Positions 31,451 to 37,953 of a stretch of DNA of 37,953 nucleotides are shown one piece after another. The DNA is from Streptomyces sp. DvalAA-14 (GTDB lineage: Bacteria > Actinomycetota > Actinomycetes > Streptomycetales > Streptomycetaceae). The position numbers and the translations under genes are program-made. Numbering within the stretch: the first letter of the stretch is position 1; every line of letters starts with the position of its first letter. Below the pieces are notes generated by a model. The model saw only the letters and a list, made by a program, of their open reading frames with translations, was not told the DNA's origin and ran no database searches. The DNA lies in NCBI RefSeq assembly GCF_900091855.1, contig NZ_FMCH01000420.1, forward strand, positions 1-37,953, in the 5' to 3' direction.

Positions 31451-32604
31451 GGGGTCGTGCTCCTGTTCAGGTTGCCGATGCCCAGGCTGCCGTCGGCCGG
31501 CCGGGGGAACGGGGAGGGCGCCGGGGCGGCCGCGGGCTCCGGCTCCGGGGCCGGCGGCGAGGTGGCGGTGGTGGCGGTCGCGGCCGGCAGTCCGGGCTGG
31601 TCCTCGAGGAAATCGGCGGAGGGCACGTAGAAGAGTGTGCCGGTGACCGCCGTGGAGAAGTCCAGTATCCGGTCGTGGCCGGCCGGCCCCGCCCCCAGGA
31701 ACATGTTGCGCAGCATCCGCTCGGTGACGTCCGGGGTGCGGGCGTAACCGATGAAGTAGGTGCCGAACTCGCCGCGGCCCGGGCTGCCGAAGGGCATGTT
31801 GTCCCGCAGGATCTCCCGCTGGGTGCCGTCCGGGTCGACGACGGTGTTCAGCGCGACGTGCGAGGCGTCCTCGTCCAGCTCGATGTTGGTCGCCTTCGTC
31901 CGGCCGACGATCTTCTCCTGCGCCTCGACCGGCAGCCTGTTCCAGCCGTCCAGGTCGTGCAGGTACTTCTGCACGATCACATAGCTGCCGCCGGCGTGCG
32001 CCGCGTCCTCGTCGCCGATCAGGACGGCGTCGCTCGCACCGGTGCCCACCGGGTTCTCGGTGCCGTCCACGAAGCCCAGCAGGTCGCGCACGTCGAGGTA
32101 CTTGAAGCCCCGCACCTCGTCCAGGACGCTGACCGCGCCGCGCAGCCGGTTCATGATCTCCGAGGCGAGCGCGAAGCACAGGTCGTGGCGGGTGGCGCGC
32201 ACATGGAAGAGCAGGTCGCCTGGAGTGGCCGGCGCGTGGTGGCGGGCCCCGCGCAGCGGTACGAAGGGGTGCAGCTCGGCCGGGCGCGGATAGTCGAACA
32301 ACCGGTCCCACGCGTCGGAGCCGACGCCGGCCACGCAGCTCAGCGAGGACCCGGGCGCGCCGAAGCCCAACGCCCGCACCAGCCCGGCCAGATCGGCCAG
32401 CAGATCGCGAACGGCCTGCTCCCCGCCGGGATCGACCGTCACGACCAGGAAGATCGCGTCGGTCGTCAGCGGACTGAGCACCGGCTGCGGTCGGGAGCCC
32501 GGAGCCGGCACGGGAGCGCCCCCGGCCCTGGTCTGCGACGGCGATGGCGATGGCGACGGTGACAGCGACGGCGTTGCCGACGGCGGTGGCGATGCGGACG
32601 TCAA
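31447..32604 (-). CDS. DyP-type heme peroxidase with encapsulin cargo tag
   Basis: This 385-residue peroxidase has DLLGFVDGTENPVG (GxxDG, catalytic D180), the proximal heme His in DASHVALNTV (H249) and Arg in LRDNMPFGSPG (R267); the spacing matches B-type DyP enzymes. The start is a Ser-Pro repeat encoded by hexamers. An Ala/Pro/Thr linker of about 30 residues (340-370) leads to the cargo-loading peptide DGSLGIGNLNR (371-381). It oxidises substrates with hydrogen peroxide inside the encapsulin shell. The TTG at 32604 has AGGAG upstream. TAGGGT on the minus strand (32699-32704) fits a -10 box, and an inverted repeat CGGTG-ATCA-CACCG lies about 70 bp before the start. Confidence 0.94.
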   Translation of the reverse strand: MTSASPPPSATPSLSPSPSPSPSQTRAGGAPVPAPGSRPQPVLSPLTTDAIFLVVTVDPGGEQAVRDLLADLAGLVRALGFGAPGSSLSCVAGVGSDAWDRLFDYPRPAELHPFVPLRGARHHAPATPGDLLFHVRATRHDLCFALASEIMNRLRGAVSVLDEVRGFKYLDVRDLLGFVDGTENPVGTGASDAVLIGDEDAAHAGGSYVIVQKYLHDLDGWNRLPVEAQEKIVGRTKATNIELDEDASHVALNTVVDPDGTQREILRDNMPFGSPGRGEFGTYFIGYARTPDVTERMLRNMFLGAGPAGHDRILDFSTAVTGTLFYVPSADFLEDQPGLPAATATTATSPPAPEPEPAAAPAPSPFPRPADGSLGIGNLNRSTTP

Positions 32605-32935
32605 ACCGTTCTCCTGCTCTCTGCGCGGCGCCAGGGTGTGCGGACAGCACCAGGCGCACGGCGCGTTGCCCGCCGGTGATCACACCGACTCCCTCAGGAC
32701 CCTACTGGCATCCGTACCCAGCGCGGTCACGGCCATGGGCGAGCGGCCGCGCCCGCGGCTGTGTCGTTCACCGCACCGCACTGCGCCGCCGCGTGCGCGC
32801 CGCGGGCCCGCCGGGAAAAGCCGGCCGCGGGCGGCATCATTTCGCCGCGGGCGGCCAAGCGGCCCCTATGAGACCTGCCGCCGTACCGCGCCCGCCCGCG
32901 CTCCGCCCGCCGCACCGCGCCCTCCGGGGGCGGTG

Positions 32936-34598
32936 ATGGCCGAGCACTGGTACAAGCAGGCAGTGATCTACTGCGTCGAGGTCGACTCCTTCCAGGACTC
33001 CGACGGCGACGGCATCGGGGACCTGCGCGGACTCGCCGGCCGGCTGGACTACATAGCCCGGCTCGGGGCCACCTGCCTGTGGCTGAACCCGATCCACCCC
33101 TCGCCGCTCAAGGACGACGGCTACGACGTCACCGACTACTACGCCGTCGATCCGCGGCTCGGCACCCTCGGCGACTTCGCCGACCTGCTGCGGCTGGCCG
33201 CCGACCGCGGCCTGCGGGTGATCATGGACCTGGTGGTCAACCACACCTCCGACCAGCACCCGTGGTTCACCTCCGCCGTCTCCGATCCCGAATCGCCGTA
33301 CCGCGACTGGTACGTCTGGTCCGACAAGGAACCCGACGACCGCCGCCAGGGCATGGTCTTCCCCGGCGAGCAGGACGAGACCTGGACGTACTCCCGCAAG
33401 GCGCGGGCCTGGTACTACCACCGGTTCTACGACTGCGAGCCCGACCTCGACATCGCCAACCCCCGGGTGCGGGAGGAGATCAAGCGCATCACCGGCTTCT
33501 GGGCGCAGCTCGGCGTGTCCGGGTTCCGGCTGGACGCGGCCCCCTTCGTCATCGAACTGACCCGGCCGGACGAGCCCGACCCGCCGGAGGACTGGAACTT
33601 CTTGACCGAACTGCGCGAGCACCTGTCGTGGATCAGGGGCGACGCGGTGATCCTGGCCGAGGCGAACGCCAAGCCCGCCCGGCTGCCGGAGTTCTTCGGC
33701 GACGCGGCCGGCTCGGGCGACCGGATGCACATGCTGTTCGACTTCCAGCTCAACGCGCGGCTGCTGCTCTCGCTGGCCCGGGGCGACGCGACACCGCTCA
33801 GGGACGTGCTGCGCGACAGCCCGAAGATACCCGGGTCCGCCCAGTGGGCGAGCTTCCTGCGCCTGCACGACGAGGCCGACCTCAGCCAGCTCGACGACCA
33901 GGAACGTGCGGACGTCTTCGCGGCCTTCGGGCCCGACCCCGACATGCAGCTCTACGGGCGGGGGATCCGCCGCCGGCTCGCCCCGATGCTCGGCGGCGAC
34001 CAGGCCCGCCTCCGGCTCGCCTACGCGCTGCTGCTGGCCCTGCGCGGCACACCGGTCGTCCGCTACGGCGAGGAGATCGGCATGGGCGAGGATCTGCGCC
34101 TGCACGGGCGGGACGCCATCCGCACCCCGATGCAGTGGTCGGAGCACCGCGGCGGCGGCTTCAGCACCGCCCCCTCCCAGGCCAACGCCTCCCGGCTGAT
34201 CCGGCAGGGGTCCTTCGGCTACAAGCACGTCAACGTCACCGACCAGCGCCGTGCCCCCGACTCGCTGCTGACCTTCCTCGAACACGCCATCCGGATGCGC
34301 CGCGAGTGCCCCGAAGTGGGCGAAGGCGGCGCCTCCTGCCTGCCCTTGACCGGCGGCGACCTGCCCGCCTGCGTCCTGGCCCACCGCGCCGACTCCCCGT
34401 CCGGTTCGGTGCTCTTCCTGCACAACCTCGCCGCCACACCGACCACCGTCACCCCTGGGCCCCCAGCCCGCCACCGGCCCCGACTTCGGCGAGGTCTTCG
34501 CCGACCAGCCCTACGACGCCCCGACCCCCGAGCTCACCGACCTCCCGCTGTCGCCCTACGGCTTTCGCTGGATCCGCCTGAACCGCCGTACGGGCTGA
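32936..34598 (+). CDS. treS: GH13 trehalose-synthase-type enzyme, frameshifted near the 3' end
   Basis: The gene encodes an alpha-amylase-fold enzyme with region I DLVVNHTS (98-105), nucleophile D200 in GFRLDAAPF, acid E242 in ILAEAN and D312 in LRLHDE. The start WYKQAVIYCVEVDSFQDSDG, the long B domain and TPMQWSEHRGGGFS are typical of maltose alpha-D-glucosyltransferase (trehalose synthase). The expected C-terminus GPDFGEVFADQPYDAP to LSPYGFRWIRLNRRTG appears in the next frame from 34455, ending at 34598. One extra C in the run 34452-34455 restores a 553-residue protein if removed. As written the frame runs on to 34714 with an Arg/Pro-rich tail. Start ATG 32936 (GTG 32933 possible). Confidence 0.82.
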
Positions 34599-34746
34599 TC
34601 GCGGGGATTCCGGTGGACCCGGCCGTCGGCATTGATGCGACCGGCGCGGCGAAAGGCGGTCACCACCGGGTATCCGTTTGTTCTCAGCGGGTTTTGGATA
34701 CGGTCAGAATCTGATCGAATTCAGCGCCGACGGCAAGGGAATGCCC

Positions 34747-35157
34747 ATGTCTCAAGAGATCAACCTGGCTGCTCAGACCGCTTTCGGCGAAGCCGTGGCA
34801 AGGGGTGATCTCGATGCCTTCGCGGAGGTCGTGGCGCTCGACTCGGTCGACCACGACCCCGCTCCGGTGCAGGGGCCCGGGCCGGAGGGGTACAAGGCGA
34901 TGTTCGCCGAGATGCGCACCGCCTTTCCCGATCTGCGGGTCGAGGTCGATCATCTGGTGGCGACGGACGACGAATTGGCTTTCGCCTACACCATCAAAGG
35001 CACCCATCTCGGTGAACTGAGCGGTCATGCCCCCACCGGCCGGCCGGTGAGCTACCGGGGAATGCAGATCAGCCGGTTCGTGGACGGGAAAATCGTCGAG
35101 CGGTGGGGGAGCAGCGACGAATTGGGGATGATGCGGCAGCTCGGTCTCGTCGACTGA
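34747..35157 (+). CDS. SnoaL-like (NTF2-fold) ester-cyclase-type protein
   Basis: This 136-residue protein has the SnoaL/NTF2 pattern: NLAAQTAFGEAVARGDLDAF, VALDSVDHDPAPVQGPGPEG, FAEMRTAFPDLRVEVDHLVA, AFAYTIKGTHLGELSGHAPT and ISRFVDGKIVERWGSSDELG. Family members bind small organic molecules and include polyketide ester cyclases, but most genomic copies are uncharacterised. The start at 34747 is set by AAGGGA with 6-nt spacing; an in-frame ATG at 34741 is too close to it. It stands alone between treS and the DHA2 exporter, all three on the plus strand. Confidence 0.85.
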   Translation: MSQEINLAAQTAFGEAVARGDLDAFAEVVALDSVDHDPAPVQGPGPEGYKAMFAEMRTAFPDLRVEVDHLVATDDELAFAYTIKGTHLGELSGHAPTGRPVSYRGMQISRFVDGKIVERWGSSDELGMMRQLGLVD

Positions 35158-35244
35158 CAGCCACTCCGCCGCTCCGCCGCCACGCGCCGGGGCCGCCGCG
35201 TCCCCCGGAGTCCAGCACCTGCCGGCCCAGGCCGTGAGGACACG

Positions 35245-36942
35245 ATGATCAGACGGCCGAGGGCGGGGGCGGGCGGGCGCTCGCCCGAGGAGCGCTACCG
35301 GTGGGTGGCGCTGGCGAACACCACCGCCGCGGTGTTCATGGCACAACTCGACGGCTCCATTGTGATCATCGCGCTGCCGGCCATCTTCCGGGGCATCCGC
35401 CTCGATCCGCTGGCGCCCGGCAACATCGGCTACCTGCTGTGGATGATCATGGGATACCGGCTGGTCCAGGCCGTCCTGGTGGTGACCGTGGGCCGGCTCG
35501 GCGACATGTTCGGCCGGGTCCGCATCTACAACGCCGGCTTCGCGGTGTTCACCGTGGCCTCCGTCCTGCTGTCCTTCGACCCGCTGCACGGCGGCCGCGG
35601 CGCCCTGTGGCTGATCGGCTGGCGGCTGCTGCAGGCCGTCGGCGGATCGATGCTCACCGCCAACTCGGCCGCCATCTTGACCGACGCCTTCCCGGTCGAG
35701 CGGCGCGGATTCGCCCTCGGCATCAACCAGGTCGCCGGTCTGTCCGGCCAGTTCATCGGCCTGGTCGCGGGCGGCCTGCTGGCCACCGTCGACTGGCGGG
35801 CGGTGTTCTGGGTGAATGTGCCCGTCGGCCTGTTCGGCACCTGGTGGGCGTACCGCAAACTCCGCGAGACCGGCGAGCACCGCGGCGGGCGCATCGACTG
35901 GTGGGGCAACATCACCTTCGCGGTCGGACTGAGCGCGGTCCTGATCGCCGTCACCGACGCGCTCCAGCCCTACCGGGGCCACACCATGGGCTGGACGAAC
36001 CCTGCGGTGTTCCTGCTGGCCGGCGGCGGCGTGCTGCTCCTGGTGGCGTTCGTCCTGATCGAGAACCGGATCGCGGCGCCGATGATCCAGCTCGACCTGT
36101 TCCGGATCAGGGCCTTCACCGCCGGGAACGTGGCCGGCTTCGCGGTGTCCGTCGCCCGCGGCGGCCTGCAGTTCGTGCTCATCATCTGGCTGCAGGGGAT
36201 CTGGCTGCCGCTGCACGGCTACGACTTCAGCCGGACACCGCTGTGGGCGGGCATCTTCCTGCTCCCGCTGACCGTCGGCTTCCTCGTCTCCGGCCCGGTG
36301 GCCGGCACCCTGTCCGACCGGTTCGGCGCGCGCGGTTTCGCCTCGGCCGGCATGGTCGTCTTCGGCGGCAGCTTCATCGGTCTGACCCTGCTGCCGGTCG
36401 ACTTCCCCTACTGGGCCTTCGCGCTGATCATCACCGCGAACGGGATCGGCAGCGGCATGTTCGGCGCGCCCAACTCCTCCTCGATCATGAGCAGCGTGCC
36501 CGCCGACCAGCGCGGTGTGGCGTCGGGCATGCGCTCGACGTTCCAGAACGCCGGCACCGCGCTGTCCATCGGGGCCTTCATCTCGCTGATGGTGGCCGGG
36601 CTGTCGACCACCTTGCCGTCGGTGCTCGCCGACGGGCTGGAGGAGCAGGGCGTGCCGCACGGCGTCGCCCAGCACGTCTCCACCCTGCCGCCGGTGTCCT
36701 CGCTGTTCTCGGCGGTCCTGGGGGTGAACCCGATCCAGCACCTGCTGGCGCCCAGCGGCGCGCTGGCCTCCCTGCCAGCCGGGGCCCGGCAGACCGTCAT
36801 CGGGCGGAAGTTCTTCCCCGACCTGCTGTCCGGACCGTTCCACCACGGCCTGGTGCTGGTGTTCTCGGTGGCCGCCGGCCTGTCCGCGCTGGCCGGCATC
36901 GCGTCCCTGCTGCGCGGCCCGCGCGCGGTCGGGGGCCGCTGA
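35245..36942 (+). CDS. DHA2-family (14-helix) MFS exporter
   Basis: This 565-residue protein has about 14 hydrophobic segments. It contains the DHA2 motif LDGSIVIIALPAIFRGIRLD and the motif A loop GRLGDMFGRVRIYNAG. Motif C-like NQVAGLSGQFIGLVAGGLLA and the ADQRGVASGMRSTFQNAG segment typical of drug exporters are also present. A longer loop (DGLEEQGVPHGVAQHVSTLP) lies near the C-terminus. It probably exports a drug-like compound using the proton gradient; the substrate is unknown. ATG at 35245 without a strong ribosome binding site. No regulator is adjacent, the nearest upstream gene being the SnoaL-like protein. Confidence 0.93.
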   Translation: MIRRPRAGAGGRSPEERYRWVALANTTAAVFMAQLDGSIVIIALPAIFRGIRLDPLAPGNIGYLLWMIMGYRLVQAVLVVTVGRLGDMFGRVRIYNAGFAVFTVASVLLSFDPLHGGRGALWLIGWRLLQAVGGSMLTANSAAILTDAFPVERRGFALGINQVAGLSGQFIGLVAGGLLATVDWRAVFWVNVPVGLFGTWWAYRKLRETGEHRGGRIDWWGNITFAVGLSAVLIAVTDALQPYRGHTMGWTNPAVFLLAGGGVLLLVAFVLIENRIAAPMIQLDLFRIRAFTAGNVAGFAVSVARGGLQFVLIIWLQGIWLPLHGYDFSRTPLWAGIFLLPLTVGFLVSGPVAGTLSDRFGARGFASAGMVVFGGSFIGLTLLPVDFPYWAFALIITANGIGSGMFGAPNSSSIMSSVPADQRGVASGMRSTFQNAGTALSIGAFISLMVAGLSTTLPSVLADGLEEQGVPHGVAQHVSTLPPVSSLFSAVLGVNPIQHLLAPSGALASLPAGARQTVIGRKFFPDLLSGPFHHGLVLVFSVAAGLSALAGIASLLRGPRAVGGR

Positions 36943-36977
36943 GCCGGGAATCGGGTGCGGGGGGCCGGGGTACCGGC

Positions 36978-37953
36978 TCAGCCGGTGAAGCCGATGTGCA
37001 CGTGGTCGTGGTGGGTGTCGTCCGAGAAGAACTGCTGGGGGGTCGCGCCGCCCGACAGCTGGATCGGTCCGCCCACGTTGTACGAGCCCGCCGCCGCTGC
37101 CGCCCGCATGAAGGCGGTGATCAAGGCGCGGGAGGTCGCCGGATCGACGACCGGGTGCCCGTTGACGCGCCACACGTCGAAGGCCCGGCCCCGGGGGTGG
37201 TCGCTGGGACGGTCGGTGCCGAAGACGTCCAGCGGATGCCCCGACCGGACGACGCTGACCGAGATCCGATAGGTGCCGGCCAGCCGGGTCATCGCCCGCA
37301 GCACGCTGCTGTGCACGGCGCCGCTGCGGATGTCGGCGGCCGCGTCGGGCGGCAGCTGGATGCGCGGGTCGCCGAGCACCGCCCGCGCCGGGGCGCCGAG
37401 CGGGGCGGCGGGGCCGGGCTTGGCGGGGTGCAGCGCGGTGACGCCCCAGCCGGCCGGGCTACGGGTGAGCCGCACGTCGACGGTGGTCCCGCCCTGGTGG
37501 ACCGTCCCGCCGCTCCTCGTTGCCTGGGAGCAGACGACCAGGACACTCGCCGTATCGGGCAGGATGCCGCCGTACTGCGCGTCGATCACCCGGACGACCG
37601 CCGCGTCCGCGGGCGGCGTCAGCGATCCGGTCTCCGCCGCCAGTTCGGCGGCCAGCCGGGCCGGGATCCCCAGCGCGGCCGCGCGGGCGGCGGCGTGGCG
37701 CGGGTCGGCCTGTCCGGCCTGCCAGGTCCCGAAGGCCTCCACCAGCCGGACGGCGGCGAGTTTGGCGGCGGGCTGGATCTCACCGCGACCGGGGAGCCAC
37801 CGCACCGGCGCGGGCAGCGCGGTGGGCGAGCCGGCCGCGGCCGGCGCATGGGCGGGCGAGGTGCCGTCGGGGGAGGCACTGCCGGGCGAGGGGGCCCGCG
37901 TGCCGTGCTCCGCAGCGTTCGAGCACCCGGTGGCGGCGGCGCACCAGCCGGCT
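36978..37953 (-). CDS. partial lipoprotein with M15-like peptidase domain (5' end outside window)
   Basis: The minus-strand frame is open to the right edge. The visible N-terminal part contains AAATGCSNAAE, a plausible lipobox (A-T-G-C), followed by a Pro/Ser/Ala-rich linker of about 35 residues. The hydrophilic middle domain (AAKLAAVRLVEAFGTWQAG onward) is unassigned. The C-terminal part has SDHPRGRAFDVWRVNGHPV and HHDHVHIGF, matching the S-x-H-x2-G-x-A-x-D and H-x-H metal-ligand pattern of M15/VanY-type carboxypeptidases. It is probably anchored to the outer membrane face and acts on peptidoglycan, or is a non-catalytic relative. A start at 37805 would lose the lipobox. Confidence 0.75.
   Translation of the reverse strand, partial: AGWCAAATGCSNAAEHGTRAPSPGSASPDGTSPAHAPAAAGSPTALPAPVRWLPGRGEIQPAAKLAAVRLVEAFGTWQAGQADPRHAAARAAALGIPARLAAELAAETGSLTPPADAAVVRVIDAQYGGILPDTASVLVVCSQATRSGGTVHQGGTTVDVRLTRSPAGWGVTALHPAKPGPAAPLGAPARAVLGDPRIQLPPDAAADIRSGAVHSSVLRAMTRLAGTYRISVSVVRSGHPLDVFGTDRPSDHPRGRAFDVWRVNGHPVVDPATSRALITAFMRAAAAAGSYNVGGPIQLSGGATPQQFFSDDTHHDHVHIGFTG

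Noticed and set aside
36941..36979. GAGCCGG/CCGGCTC inverted repeat after the DHA2 exporter
   Set aside because: The arms are 7 bp with a loop of 25 nt; too weak to call a terminator.
34684..37173. 829-residue minus-strand open frame
   Set aside because: Antisense to the DHA2 exporter and SnoaL-like gene; composition atypical for protein.
1..37953. tRNA, rRNA, transposase, integrase, attachment sites or origin
   Set aside because: None was recognised on reading either strand; a covariance-model search would be needed to exclude small RNAs.

Overview
The window reads as a chromosomal segment of a high-GC actinomycete, most likely a member of the Streptomycetaceae. The coding frames have a strong G/C third-position bias. 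GTG and TTG starts are frequent, several gene pairs overlap by ATGA or GTGA, and there are many paralogous small regulators, SRPBCC and VOC proteins. There is also a class F sortase, an ECF42/DGPF pair, a monomeric isocitrate dehydrogenase and a SpoIIE-type phosphatase. No rRNA, tRNA, CRISPR array, integrase, transposase or phage gene was seen. All positions and identities were read by eye; no search was run.

Layout. 1-0.75 kb: poorly preserved hypothetical coding material. 0.8-2.1 kb: a minus-strand SRPBCC / ArsR / SRPBCC operon behind a perfect 14-bp palindrome. 2.2-3.6 kb: a methyltransferase divergent from an XRE-cupin regulator. 3.9-5.4 kb: an exported CHRD-like protein translationally coupled to a class F sortase. 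5.6-9.6 kb: small-metabolism and regulator genes (methyltransferase, VOC protein, membrane-anchored hypothetical, LysR regulator divergent from an aldo/keto reductase). 9.9-11.5 kb: an ECF42 sigma factor coupled to its DGPF/YCII partner. 11.7-13.5 kb: an MFS exporter divergent from a SoxR-like [2Fe-2S] MerR regulator with a SoxR-box palindrome between them. 13.6-18.7 kb: GNAT, PAS-SpoIIE phosphatase, SDR plus a DUF2255 stub, PfkB sugar kinase, VOC and SRPBCC genes. 19-23 kb: a zinc-ribbon SDR, fumarylacetoacetase, a four-copy ~69-bp repeat and a DUF1453-like membrane protein. 23-28.7 kb: metallo-beta-lactamase-fold protein, glpD, a tiny zinc-ribbon protein and icd, with strong hairpin terminators after glpD and icd.

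28.8-32.6 kb is the most cohesive block. On the minus strand it runs DyP peroxidase (with an encapsulin cargo tag), encapsulin, a PCHR alkyltransferase, an ECF sigma factor and a second PCHR alkyltransferase. The decamer TCTCACGTTC occurs upstream of both the first alkyltransferase and the sigma gene, which suggests an autoregulated ECF alkylation-repair unit beside an encapsulated peroxidase. 32.9-38 kb: a trehalose-synthase-type GH13 enzyme with a one-base frameshift near its 3' end, a SnoaL-like protein, a DHA2 exporter and a truncated lipoprotein with an M15-like peptidase domain.

Most genes are ordinary accessory chromosome content. The best candidates for something under-described are the sortase/CHRD pair with a non-LPXTG sorting tail, the ECF/dual-alkyltransferase unit with its shared promoter motif, and the SoxR-like/MFS divergon.
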